64,000 nt of DNA from Thermothielavioides terrestris NRRL 8126. Taxonomy: Eukaryota; Ascomycota; Sordariomycetes; Sordariales; Chaetomiaceae. The notes below the pieces were generated by a model. That model had not been told where the DNA came from. It ran no database searches and saw only the letters and a list, made by a program, of their open reading frames with translations. The first letter of the stretch is position 1. Each line of letters begins with the position of its first letter. Of this stretch, positions 1 through 10,611 are shown one piece after another. Position numbers and translations under genes: made by a program. Where the stretch lies: contig NC_016459.1 of assembly GCF_000226115.1 (NCBI RefSeq), forward strand, positions 558,001 through 622,000. Direction: 5' to 3'.

Positions 1-838
1 GGGTCAAAGCCCGGAGCAGCCTCCTCCTCGCTCTCGTCCTCATCCTCGTCCTCCTCCTCGCTCTCCTCCTTCTTGGCCTTCTTGGCCTTCTTGGACTTCT
101 TGGTGGGCGCGGCCGCCTTTGCCTTGCCCTTGCCCTTGCCCTTGGCGGGCGCGGGCGCGCGCTCGTCGTCATCGTCGTCGTCATCCTCGGCGTCGGCGTC
201 CTCGCACTCCATGGCGAGGAGGGCGCGCAGGGTGGCGCGCAGCGTCTTCTGGTCCTACCACACACAGTCAGACTAGCTCTTTTCCTTTGTCTTTTCATTT
301 GTACTCACGAGATTGGCCTTGGGCTCCTGGCGCCCCTGCATCAGGGCCAGGAAGTGCTTGGCGGCGGGGAGCACACTCGCGGGGCTGATTCATCAGTACC
401 GTGCGCCTTGCAACTGTGCTGACAGACTTACATGGAGCGACACTTCTTGCCGCGCGCACAGCGCGCGCACCGGGCCGCTTTGCCGGGGGCCTCCCGGCAC
501 TCCCCAGAGCTCTTGCCGCGCATGGCGGACTTCAGGCAACCCAGGCAGGGCTGCTCTCTCAGGGCGCCCTCCTCCTCCTCATCCTCCGAAGAGGAGGAGG
601 AGGAGGAGGGGGGCGCCGCACGCTTGGAGGGGGTCTTCGGCGTGGCGGGGGTCCTGCTGCAAGTGTCAGAGACGCGGATGTACGCGCCGCGCCAGTCGGG
701 CAGATTGTGGTGTGCTCACTTCTTGCTGGCGCCAGCGCCAGCCTTGGTGGGGGTGGCCGGGAGCGGGGGAGGCTTGTTCTTGGCCGCCTTGGCGGCGCGG
801 GCCTTCTCGAGAGCGGCGAGGCGAGCAGAGGACGGCAT
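1..838 (-). CDS. Six-cysteine, acidic/lysine-rich protein of unknown function (3' end off the window)
   Basis: Exons on the minus strand are 838-720, 653-432, 384-309 and 254-1, with GTGAGC, GTAAGT and GTGAGT donors and in-frame joins. The protein starts MPSSARLAALEKARAAK and runs into a TPATPKTPSKR and poly-Ser/Glu segment. A cysteine motif follows with spacing C-x2-C-x12-C-x9-C-x2-C-x5-C, then a 25-aa exon. The last exon alternates Asp/Glu runs with AKGKGKGK-type lysine runs and continues past position 1. The composition suggests a nuclear or nucleic-acid-associated protein, but that is inference. The Cys spacing and the small exon after it match the gene carried inside the gypsy element at 24552-25887. 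The acceptor at 653 could also be 656 (a CAGCAG repeat); both keep the frame. No function is assigned. Confidence 0.7.
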
Positions 839-839
839 G

Positions 840-893
840 GTTGTTGTTGTTGATGTTGTTGTTGTTGCTGATGCTGCTGCTGTTGCTCGCGGT
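840..893 (-). repeat. CAA/CAG/CAT trinucleotide microsatellite in a 5' leader
   Basis: On the minus strand this is a run of CAG, CAT and CAA triplets ending right before the ATG at 838. It lies in the presumed 5' untranslated leader of the six-cysteine gene and could vary in length. Confidence 0.8.
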
Positions 894-1447
894 CTGCAGA
901 GGAAGAGTTCGGGAGATGGTTTGAGGCGCACTCACCATGATTAAATACTTCCAGGAGTGCAGCCATCGACCGGCCTGCGGCACTGCGGTATTGTCTGCAT
1001 GGCGCGAATGCAACAATGGGTAGCAATGGTGGGCGTGCATTCAAGACGTTGGGCAACAAAGGCCACAATGGCACACATGCGAATGATCGCAATGCTCAAT
1101 TGCGCAACCTGCACCCACAATCGAGGCGGCACGATTCAAGATACGCGCCTGAATGGAGGATGGGGATGGAACGCGCTGCGCAATTGGGAACTGCGCACAA
1201 TGCGATCAATGGCGCTCGCAACAATGCCAACGACAGCGCCCCTGAATGTCAACTTTGGCGCCCCTGGGTCTGACCGCATTCAGCGCAGCACGCAATTCGC
1301 CAACGCACGCGCCACAACGCGTACACAATGGCGCGCGGACAACTTGCACAATGGCGGCGGCTGCGCGCAATGGTGGGATCAATACCGGAGGCCACAGTTC
1401 AATGCGCCTGGCAGTGCGAGCTCCAGAGTCAGTGCCCAGCATGCGTG
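894..1447. promoter_or_regulatory. CAATG-rich intergenic segment upstream of the six-cysteine gene
   Basis: No convincing coding exon is seen. From about 1010 to 1400 the plus strand holds about 11 copies of the word CAATG, often as GCGCAATGG or CACAATGGC, in normal-GC sequence. On the gene's own strand these read CATTG. The segment is placed as a promoter for the leftward gene by position only. Confidence 0.35.
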
Positions 1448-2560
1448 TTCCACAGACAGCCTCCTGAGAGTCTGTCTGGGGGGTGTGTCGCGTGCTAGTG
1501 CACACGTGACTCTATCTGCCAGGCTCCCTGCGCTCAGGGGGCACATGTCAGCTCTGCCCACACATGTATATAGACCTCGGCGCTCCTCCCACCCAGCTTG
1601 AGAGGAGCACCTCTCTCAATACACATGCCTCTGCATCCTGCATGGCCCCACTTCGCTGCTCTTCTCAGAATATAATAAACGAGTTTTAAGAACTATATTG
1701 CTATCAAGGTAGAGGACGAAAAGACTCTAGCTAGAGCCAAGGTAGAAATAAGTAATGTATTCAAGGATATAGACAAATATATAGAGAGAATATAGGAGAA
1801 GAGAAATATATATAAAGCGGGATAAGGAGACATTGTCGATATATAAAGAGGGAAGAAACTAGATCGTAAGAGAGGAGAGGGATATATACGTTGAGTATAG
1901 AAGGGAAATATAAGAAAGTTAGGTTATATAAGAAGAAGGGCTTTTAATAGCAACGAGTAAGGTCGAATTGTATATAATTAATAGGTATACCTAGTATAGT
2001 GTAGTTGCTCTATATAAATGTACAAAGAGAGGAGAGGGCTAATTAGCGGTTTACTAGAGCGATATAAATAAACAACTTGAGCTTAGGTAGTAGGACGGCT
2101 ATGAATAGTAAGACCTTAGTGGGCAACTACTTTAAACCTAACTACGCTAATACTTGATTTGGCGTTGTATATACCCTAACTCGACTGCCTAATAGGGCGG
2201 GGGGGGTATATTACGGACTAGGCTATACCTAGGCTAGGTATATAGGGCTACGCCCAAGATCTGTAGCGGCCCTAGGGCGGACCTATAGCGGGCCCGCCTC
2301 GCGCCTAGAATAACGTCGGCCTGAACCCACTCTGCGAGCCCCTGAAAACTCTACGTACAAGGACCGTAGCCTATACTTCTCCTTTTCCTTTCCTTAAAGT
2401 AGTTGAATAGAACATTGTGCGCTTGTCTACAGAACGCTATAAGGCTAGCACGCTACATTGGAAGACAATTGTATTGGTATAAACAAAGTTGAAACGGCTA
2501 TGCGCTTTCCCGAAACAATGGCGTAGTTAGTCGAGAATCAAGTATTCTACGATGCATTCT
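1448..2560. mobile_element. RIP-degraded retroelement relic with LTR-like left end
   Basis: GC-normal DNA from about 1448 to 1660 has an LTR look: a TGTCTGG start, a TATATAGA box near 1567, CTCCTCCCACC-type pyrimidine runs and a TCAATACACA segment near 1614. It then drops abruptly into TpA-rich DNA full of stop codons. One frame near 1700-1790 keeps gag-like spacing of charged residues, but nothing is open. No right LTR or target duplication was found, so the class is uncertain. Confidence 0.4.
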
Positions 2561-2706
2561 CAGCGTAGCAGGAGCATCGCAGGGATGGCCAACCTCGGGC
2601 AGTAACGTGGGTCTTGAGTGTTGGTGCCGCACTCAGCCCTAAGCCCGCAGTCCCCAGGCCCCCCAGCACTGGCATAGCAGTGCTAGTTTCGCGGTGGTGG
2701 ACGTTA

Positions 2707-3075
2707 AAGAGGTCCCGCCAAGACTAATTTCGGCCAATTGTCGGCAATGTTTTTACACCGTCAGTATATCGCCAAGATCGCCAAGGTGTTTACGCTATTG
2801 CCAAAGGTTAGTTCGCTAGGTATATAGGGGGCAACGCTAGCCCCCCGCTAGTTAGGATTTAGATTAAGGTCAGGATTCGGGTTATCGTTAGCGTATAGGT
2901 TATTCTCGTTTTCTTTGTTTTTGATTTGGTTAAGGTATCGTAATGTTGTTGTTGCAAGTCTTCGCGGTTTTGCATTGTTGATATTGCTCTAAGTCGTGGC
3001 GATCTCGCTCACCCTTGGCGATTTGTAATTTCTTGTAAGCGGCAAGCTCTGAAATTAGTCTTGGCGGGACCTCTT
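2707..3075. mobile_element. MITE-like element, copy 1 (more mutated)
   Basis: A 369-bp segment is bounded by terminal inverted repeats of about 26 bp that start AAGAGGTCCCGCCAAGACTA and end with the reverse complement. A TA dinucleotide flanks each side (2705-2706, 3076-3077), the target duplication of Tc1/mariner-type elements. There is no coding capacity. Internal bases show C-to-T and G-to-A decay relative to copy 2, as expected after RIP. Confidence 0.75.
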
Positions 3076-3091
3076 TAACGGCTGGATCTTA

Positions 3092-3481
3092 AAGAGGTCC
3101 CGCCAAGACTAATTTCGGCCAATTGTCGGCAATGTTTTTACAGCGTCAGTACCCCGCCAAGACCGCCAAGGGGTTTGCACTATCGCCACAGGTTAGCTAC
3201 AGGTTAGTTCGCCGGGGGTACGGGGGGCGGCGCCAGCCCCCCGCTAGTTAGGGTTCGGGTTAATAGTTAGGATTTAAGTTAAGGTTAGGGTACGGGTTAA
3301 CTTCGTTTTCTTTTTTTTCGATTTAGTTGAGGTTTCGCGAAGTTGTTGCTACGAGTCTTTATAATTCTTCGTTGTTGATGTTGCTCGAAGTCGTGGCGAC
3401 CCCGCTCACCCCGTGGCGATTTGTAAATACTTGTAAGCGGTAGGTTCCGAAATTCCGAAATTAGTCTTGGCGGGACCTCTT
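3092..3481. mobile_element. MITE-like element, copy 2
   Basis: A 390-bp segment has the same terminal inverted repeats as the element at 2707-3075 and is also flanked by TA (3090-3091, 3482-3483). The two copies lie in the same orientation only about 14 bp apart. The interior has a GTTAGGG/GGTTAA-rich stretch near 3245-3300 that resembles degenerate telomere repeat. It is non-coding. Confidence 0.75.
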
Positions 3482-3483
3482 TA

Positions 3484-3963
3484 AGGATAACCCTTTAACG
3501 ACGACCTTCGCGGCTCCCTTTGCGAGCCGCTAACTTTATCGAGTAACTAGCCAGTCAGCCACGGGTCTGCCAAGCCTCCGGCGGTCTTGGCGCGTTATGG
3601 GAACAGGCTCAGACCAATGAGCGCCGCAATTGTATTTCAGCTTCGGACCCAGCCAAGGCGGACCACAGGCAACTATTTCCACTAGCCCCGACGCCGCCGA
3701 AGTGCTTCGTGCTCACACGCTCCCGCCGCCCGTCGCCGCATTGGCTTCTGCCGGCTGGGCTGGCTGGGTTGGCAGAGCCGCACAACACTCGATCAAGAAG
3801 GACTCGGCCGCCGGTCAAATACGGCGATCTTGGCCACTTTCCTTGGCCACTTTGCGCCGCGGATCGTTTCCATCCCACTTCCCATCCACACGCAACTCCC
3901 AATCCTCTCGGCGCCCGGACGGTCTTCCCCATCCTCGCCGAACCCGACAAGACCGCCAAGACG
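3484..3963. promoter_or_regulatory. Upstream region of the aspartic protease
   Basis: Normal-GC DNA between the MITE pair and the protease ATG. Several overlapping short frames are shadows. No distinct promoter element was recognised. Confidence 0.3.
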
Positions 3964-5577
3964 ATGAAGTGCCGCAGCGTCCAAAAGCTTGGCCTCTTGG
4001 CCTCCCTCGGCGTCGGCGCCGCGGTTGCCACGCCCGACGGTGTGGTGCAGCTGGCGATCCAGCGCCGCAACGTCGCCGACAGCCGGCCTATCCTCCCGCG
4101 CGCGAGCAGCAGCCCCGTCCTCGAGCAGCTCCAGAACGACCGGAGCGAGGGCGCGTACATGGCCGAAGTCAAGGTCGGCACCCCGCCACAGACTCTGACA
4201 CTGCAGCTCGACACCGGCAGCAGTGACACGTGGGTGGTATCCTCTGGCGCCGAGATCTGCGAGCAGGGCCAGTGCGACCACGGGAGCTGTAGGAAACTTT
4301 CTTTCCGCCCCATGCGCGCCCGTGCGGGTCGCGGTCCGTGACGCGCTGCTGACCGCGAGCTTGTTTAGTCGACCGCTCCCAGTCGAATTCCTACACGGTC
4401 CTCGCCAAAGACGCCTTCTCGACCCAATACGCCGACAAGACCTCGGCCCAAGGCGACTACTTCAACGATGTCTTCAGCATCGGCAGCGTCACGCTCCAGA
4501 ACCTGACCATGGGCATCGGGCTCGAAACCGACATCCCCTTCGGCCTCGTGGGCGTGGGGTACCCGTCCAACGAGGCGGGCGTTGCCGAGGGCACGATCGA
4601 CGCGTATCCCAATCTGCCCCTGCAGCTGGTGAAAGAGGGCTTCACCAATACTGTGGCCTTCAGCATGTGGCTGAACGACCTGGGTTTGTTTTCTCTCCCC
4701 GTCCAACCCCCGTTTTTCGGCTTCGGCAATGCTAACCACCCTGACAACGGCAGACGCTAGCGCAGGCAACATCCTCTTTGGCGGCATCGACACGGCCAAG
4801 TTCGAGGGCCCGCTCACCCGCGTCAAGCTCTACCCAACACACAGGCAGTCCGCCGTCGACGAGTTCGCCGTCGCGCTGACTTCGGTGACCGCCGTCAGCA
4901 AGTCCGGCTCAGACAAGCTGGGCTCGGCCTCGTTCCCGGCGCCCGTGATTCTCGACTCCGGCACGACCGTCTCGTTCCTGCCGGAGGACCTAGTCGCCGA
5001 GATATATAGGGAGGCCAACGTGATCACCGACGACTCCGGCACGGGCGCGGTGCCCTGCAGCTACGCCAACGCGCAGGGGTACTTCTCGTTCGGCTTCGGC
5101 GGACCCGGCGGCGCCGTCGTCAACGTCAGCATGTCCGAGCTCGTGCTCGGCGTCGCCGGCACCATCACCGGCGGGTCCCACAAGGGCCAGGATGCCTGCA
5201 CCTTCGGCATCCAGGCCGTCTCCAGCAACGACACGTTTATTCTCGGCGACACCTTCCTGCGCTCCGCCTTCGTCGTCTACGACCTCGTCAACAACGAGGC
5301 CGCCCTCGCCCAGACCAAGTTCAACGTGTCCGACTCCAACGTTATTGCCTTCGCCAGCCTCAGCGCCACCGTGCCGAGCTCCACCCCCGCGCCCAGCCAG
5401 GACGCCATCTCGCAGGGCGTCGTGACGGCTACGCCCGCGAGCTACGCCGCCGCCGCCGCCTTCACGGCGTCGAGCGGCGCGGCGGGGCCGCTGGGCCCGG
5501 GAGGCGGCGTTGCTGGCGTGGCGCTGGCCACGCTGGTGTCGTTTGGCGTTGGCGTCTTCAGCTTTTTCGTGCTCTAG
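3964..5577 (+). CDS. Secreted, probably GPI-anchored aspartic protease (pepsin family A1)
   Basis: Exons are 3964-4288, 4369-4683 and 4754-5577, giving 487 aa. The N-terminus MKCRSVQKLGLLASLGVGAA is a signal peptide. Two catalytic motifs are visible: DTGSS (Asp about 83) and DSGTT (Asp about 281). The N-terminal lobe has the usual VKVGTPPQTLTLQLDTGSSD context. The last 80 residues are Ser/Thr/Ala/Gly-rich and end in a hydrophobic tail (LATLVSFGVGVFSFFVL), as in yapsin or OpsB-type GPI-anchored proteases of the fungal cell surface. Intron 1 has a weak GTAGGA donor and intron 2 a GTTTGT donor, but both joins keep the frame and restore family sequence. The likely role is processing of wall or secreted proteins, or extracellular digestion. 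Confidence 0.9.
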
Positions 5578-6570
5578 AGATAGAGAGGTTTGCAGCGGCA
5601 GCAGCGAGGTTTGCGGTGCATTTCTATGACTAGCGACATTTGGGAGTCTAGTGGGCGATTTCTTTTTCTTACAAGCTTTCTAAATGCTATACCCCTAATT
5701 AGATGTCGGAGATGATGGTGCCCTCGTTCTAGCCAGCTTCTTTTCTGCTGCATTACGTCGAAGGTGCCACCTCCCTGCACCCAACCACCTCAATCAGATC
5801 GGTTGGCCTGTTTCTGGCTTCACGGTCCAGGCCTTGAGGTTCCATGTACAGAACTTCGCATGCTGCCGAAGCCGCGCATTCCGAGTCCCCGAAAGAAAGA
5901 AAGTACGAAGCCAAGGGAGCAGATGCCCGAGAGAATAGAGGACCCTCAACTCCACACTGTCAGCCAAGTCCCGGTCGTCAATCCGGCTTCAAAGGTGCCG
6001 ACCTACGTGGGCGATGGAGGCAGGTGTCCTCATTCAGGCTCCTGAAAAGGACCAGTAAACAAACTGACAACAGGCAACGAACTCACTCGGCGGCTGTGGT
6101 GTTATGTGGTCTGAATATACCGCAATCTGTCCGTGGCACCGGGACTTACTTACGCAGATCTCCATCTCGGTCGACAACCGGGGCAGTTAGGAGCAGCGAC
6201 GAGGTCGGGAAGCACGTCGGGACAGGAGAACTGCGAGCGGTCCTGACGAGATCTGACGTCTTCAGAGATTTACGGGGCTCGCCACTCGTGGAAACAAGGG
6301 GGTCAGTCACACCACCAAGCAATCTTACCAATCTATGTCTCAGTCACCTTCTTAGTTGACTGTGAAAACACCGCGAGAATGGCAAAGTCACCGACCGATC
6401 TATTAATACTCTATCCTATCCTACCACGGCCAAACTCCACACCCTCTCACCGTCCTTCTGCAGGTGTCCGACTACTCCCGCTTCCGGCCGCAACCCATGG
6501 CAAACCAGCTACTTCTCTCTGCTCCCTCCTCCTTCACCACATCCCCCTGGCAGCGGCGGCTCACCACCCC
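5578..6570. other. Intergenic region, protease to lysine-rich gene
   Basis: Convergent 3' flanks of the plus-strand protease and the minus-strand gene ending at 6571. No frame with family-like sequence and no RNA gene were seen. Confidence 0.4.
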
Positions 6571-7746
6571 TTATTTGCCCGCTTCCCCCTTCTTTCCCGC
6601 CGCTCCCTTCTTTCCCGCAGCTGCCCCCTTTTTGCCCAATCCCAAATTCTTCTTCCCCGACGTGAATGTCTTCTTCTTCCCCGCCGCCGTGTCTGACGCC
6701 TTCTTGGCCGCCGCCTCCTCGGTGTTCTTCTTCCCCTCCTGCCGCGGCGGCTGGGATTTGTTGCCGGCGCCGCGCGGGATCTTGGGCAGACCGGCCTGGA
6801 TGCAGAGATGGAAGGCCGTGCGGTCTGCGAGGGTGGGCAGGGCCTTGATGGCGGAGAGGTAGGCTTTGTTGTGCGTTTGGGCGGCGAAGAAGGATGGGGT
6901 GAGGATGGGTGGGGGGAGTGGCGTCGTCCGTTTGCTGGTGGTTGCGGTGGAGTTCGCGGTCGGAGTGGGAGTGGAAGTGGGAGGCGGGGTGGTGATGGTC
7001 GGTTTGGGGTTGCGCAGGCGCTTGTCGATGGCCATGCGGACGACCAGCGGCCGCTCCGGGAACGTTGTGGTTTTGGCGGAGCGGTTGATTGGGGTTGGGG
7101 TGGCGCGGTTGAGGACAGCCAGGCCCTCCTCGCTGTCAGGGCTGACGCCGAAGACGCCGAGCCAGCCGATGTGGTAGGCCTGGCGGACGGCCTTGGACAG
7201 CCGCGCCACCCACTCGCCCTCTGAGAGGGCAAGACGCACGCGCGCCATGATGGGGAGCCAGAGCGCGCAGTCCGGGTTGCTCGTCCAGGCCGGCGCGGAG
7301 TCCTGCTGCTTTGCGGCAGCATCGCGAGCAAGGGCGTGCAGCAACGCCCTCAGCCAGCCGTTTGCGCCATGCGCCCAGGCCGGGTCGTCCAGAAGATGGA
7401 CCTTCGCCTTGCGCGCATACAGAGCGACGACCTGGACCGGCATGCTGCGGTTGTGGCTCAGCCGGGCGATCGCCTCCGCGTTTGCGGTCCAGTCGCCGCC
7501 GAGGTCCTCCTTCACGTGAGGGAGTTTGGACGTCAGCGACTCCAGGTCCTCCGGAGAGAGCGTCTCGATGTATTTCATCAGGCATGCGTTGACCTCGCCT
7601 GTGGTGAGGCCGGCCGTCTTGAGAATGTGCACGAGAAGGATGAACCGCAGGAGTTGTTCGTCCGCCTTGGCGTTCATGACTTGCCTGGCCTCCGGACTCG
7701 GGGTGTCTTGGGTGGAGGCGGGGGGGATCGAGCCGACGTGAGCCAT
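6571..7746 (-). CDS. Unknown protein with helical N-terminus and lysine-rich tail
   Basis: A single exon of 391 aa starts MAHVGSIPPASTQD. Residues about 25-220 look globular and helix-rich, with evenly spaced Leu, Ala and Trp. A Pro/Thr/Ser-rich linker follows (about 245-290), then a second short globular part. The tail alternates GKKGAAAGKKGAAGKKGE-type repeats, a probable nuclear or nucleolar targeting and nucleic-acid-binding region. No known domain was recognised. The start is the first ATG of the frame, with a short upstream region to 7800. The next gene (8772) diverges from it across about 1 kb. Confidence 0.7.
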   Translation of the reverse strand: MAHVGSIPPASTQDTPSPEARQVMNAKADEQLLRFILLVHILKTAGLTTGEVNACLMKYIETLSPEDLESLTSKLPHVKEDLGGDWTANAEAIARLSHNRSMPVQVVALYARKAKVHLLDDPAWAHGANGWLRALLHALARDAAAKQQDSAPAWTSNPDCALWLPIMARVRLALSEGEWVARLSKAVRQAYHIGWLGVFGVSPDSEEGLAVLNRATPTPINRSAKTTTFPERPLVVRMAIDKRLRNPKPTITTPPPTSTPTPTANSTATTSKRTTPLPPPILTPSFFAAQTHNKAYLSAIKALPTLADRTAFHLCIQAGLPKIPRGAGNKSQPPRQEGKKNTEEAAAKKASDTAAGKKKTFTSGKKNLGLGKKGAAAGKKGAAGKKGEAGK

Positions 7747-8771
7747 TGTCTTCGACGTGGTGGTGGCGAGTAGACACCTGAAAGACTTCTATGCTGTTCC
7801 CAAATCGAAGCCTGACTCTCGAGGTCTGCCAGTTGCAGTTGGAGGATATCAATTGAATTGAGGCTTCTAGCGTGGCTGGTCTCTTATATACCTGGCGCCT
7901 TAAGCAAGGTAGATCAGCAGAGAACTACACGGTTGTTCACTGACGACGCAGGCACAACGCCGGACAATTTCTTGGTGTTGCACAGCAACAAAGACCCGTG
8001 GAGCCCTCGTCGGGGAAGGGTATCGTGGCTCGGCCAGACTGTTCACTGAGCAGTGACCTTCGAAGTGAGGCAGGTTTTATGCCCGCCGCTTGAACAGCCG
8101 CCGTGGGGTGGTAACAAGCACCTGATGGACAACCTAGCACCGTTACACTGACATACGCATGCTGTGTGTTCAACTTGAGGATTTGTTTCCCGGGAAGGTA
8201 CAACGGGAGAACGCTATGTTGGCAGTTTGAACAACTCATCTGTAGAATATATCTGGTCTGACTCCTGAGGGACCGACAAACAAAGGGCTTCAGAGGACCA
8301 GGTAGTCCTGTGCAATGACAGGATTGGTTGCAAGAACTGTTGCATCATCTCCAATTTTCTTCTTGGGCACATTTGTAGGAGGGGTCACCAAAAGTCGACA
8401 TAACAAGCTGATCTGGCGTGCATGGCGTAGGATTTCGGAATGGTTCTTTACATTCGTTGTGAGGACGTCAAGGCGGTTTCCAAGAGGATCTGGCCCGAAA
8501 ATTCATTGGAACGGAAAGCTGCACAGAGCCCCATCATCCGCCGGATGGTGGTCGGAGCGGCCGCTGAGCCAGTAGGGATGCGTCCGGTTGGCTCTCCCGG
8601 TCCAGATCGGCGATGACACACCGGTTGCTGCAGGGATGCGGAAGCCGTCGCACTCCGCGGCTCGCCGAGCATACCTTAGTTAACCTTTCAACGCCTTTTG
8701 CACGCTTCCCAATAGAACCCCCGGTGCCTCGCCATAGTTCTCCCACGCCAACAACTCCTGCATACCCCAAG
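7747..8771. promoter_or_regulatory. Divergent intergenic region before saccharopine reductase
   Basis: About 1 kb between divergently transcribed genes, so it should hold both promoters. An 86-codon frame at 8315-8575 has no recognisable features and is treated as chance. No TATA-like site stood out. Confidence 0.35.
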
Positions 8772-10446
8772 ATGGCAAACCCCGTTAGGATTCTGGTCCT
8801 TGGGAGCGGCATGGTTGCGCCGCCGTGCGTGGAATACCTGAGCCGGAACCCTAGAAACGAGATTACTGTCGGGGTGTGACTTACTTGAAACCGTCCCCCT
8901 CCCCCGTCCGGATACTCCGGGTATCGCAGCCAGGAACTGACTGCGGGATCTAATCGGGAAACTTCCTCACAGCAAGCCGATCTGGCAAAGGCCTCCAGGT
9001 CCAGTATCCAAGGACCACAGCTCTGGCATTGGACGTGTCCAACGCCGCCGACCTCGAAGCCCAGGTCGCAGCGCACGATCTGGTCATCTCGCTCGTGCCC
9101 TACGCACACCACCCAGCCGTGATCCGGGCCGCTATCAAGGGCAAAACCAATGTTGTCACCACGAGCTATGTCTCGCCGGCCATGCGGGCCTTGGAGGACG
9201 ACGTCAAAAAGGCCGGCATCATTGTCCTGAACGAGGTCGGCGTCGATCCGGGCGTCGATCATCTCTACGCCATCAAGACCATCGACGAGGTTCACGAAAA
9301 GGGGGGCAAGGTACGTCCCGGGACTTCAGCGCCTTGAATATATGTTGGCTCACTCACATTCCCCGGCCAGGTCAGGGAGTTCTACTCCTTCTGCGGCGGG
9401 CTGCCGGCGCCCGAGTGCGCCGACAACCCACTCAGATTCAAGTTCTCGTGGTCGCCCAAAGGCGCCATCATGTCGCAGCGCAACTCGGCCTCCTTCCTGC
9501 AGCAGGGCAAGCAGGTCGACATCCCCGCCGCCGAGCTCATGTCCGCGGCCAAGCCATACCACGTCGTGGACGGCTACTCGTTTGTCGCGTACCCCAACCG
9601 CAACTCGGTCCCGTTCCGCGACTCCTACGGCATTCCCGAGGCCGAGACCGTGGTCCGCGGCTCGCTCCGGTACAGGGGAAACCCCGAGTTCATGATGGCC
9701 CTGGCCGGGCTGGGCTGGCTGGACGACGAGGAGGAGGCGTGGCTACTGAGCGGGATCACCTGGGCCGAGATCCAGCAAAGGCTCATCTCAGCTGCCAGTT
9801 CGGACAAGGAGTAAATTGACCAACCCAACTCCAAGCCAGACCGCGCCTCGAAGATATGCTGACCTGTTTTCGACAGCGCCCTCGTCGCCCGCATCAAGGA
9901 AGTGTACCCCTTCCCCAGCGAGGAGGAGGCGCACCGCATCATCGCCGGCATGGCCGAGCTCGGCCTCTTCTCCCACGCCCCGGCGGACATCCAGGGCGGC
10001 AACGTCCTCGACACGCTGTGCCACCACCTGGCCCGGCTGCTGCGCTTCAAGCCCGGAGAACGCGACCTGGTGATGCTGCAGCACAAGTTTGTCGTCGAGT
10101 GGCGCGACGGGAGCAAGGTCAGTCAGTCCAGTCCCAGCCCAGGCCAGACAGAGCATGACATCCCTTCCAGATCGTGATAGGTTTAGTATTATAGTATGCT
10201 GACGCGGGAGGTCCGCCTTAGCAAACCATGACCAGCACGCTCGAGCTGCTGGGCAACCCCGACGGGTTCTCGGCCATGGCGCGGTCGGTGGGCGCCACGT
10301 GTGGTGTGGCGGCGCAGCTGGTGCTGGACCGGCACCCGGCGTTCACCGAGCCGGGCGTACATGCGCCGTATACCAGGGAGATGTGCGAGCCTATTCGGGA
10401 GGGTGTTGCGCGTGAAGGGGTCGTTCTGGTGGAGAAGGTTTTGTAG
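8772..10446 (+). CDS. lys9: Saccharopine reductase (NADP+, L-glutamate-forming), lysine biosynthesis
   Basis: Catalyses the penultimate step of the fungal alpha-aminoadipate pathway to lysine (EC 1.5.1.10). The Rossmann start VRILVLGSGMVAPP is clear, followed by SLVPYAHHPAVI, TTSYVSPAMRAL, EVGVDPGVDHLYAIKTIDEV and CGGLPAPECADNPL, all family signatures, and VMLQHKFVVEW near the end. Exons are 8772-8873, 8999-9310, 9371-9810, 9877-10117 and 10222-10446 (439 aa, near the usual 450). The first join is a problem. The family-like residues after ITV sit in the frame reached from the AG at 8972, but no GT donor fits that phase. The canonical GTGTGA donor (8874) with the AG at 8998 keeps the frame but loses about nine residues beside the NADP site. 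Confidence 0.9.
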
Positions 10447-10611
10447 GGGGCACGCGGGATATCAAGTTATGGATGCTGCGAAGCACAGGGCAATGTATCC
10501 CATTTACGGCGCAGCTTCCGCGCTGTCCTTCCCGCCACGCTTCTGCGGTGTTCTACACCCTCTCTTCTATTAACATACTGCTTAATTATTCACCAGCCGT
10601 AGCACTCGTCC
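10447..10611. other. Short convergent 3' flank
   Basis: 165 bp between the ends of lys9 (plus) and the pectinase fusion (minus). It is AT-richer than the genes and presumably holds both polyadenylation regions. Confidence 0.3.

Noticed and set aside
3240..3300. True telomere or subtelomere because of TTAGGG-like repeats
   Set aside because: The repeats are few and degenerate, lie inside a MITE-like element and are surrounded by ordinary genes.
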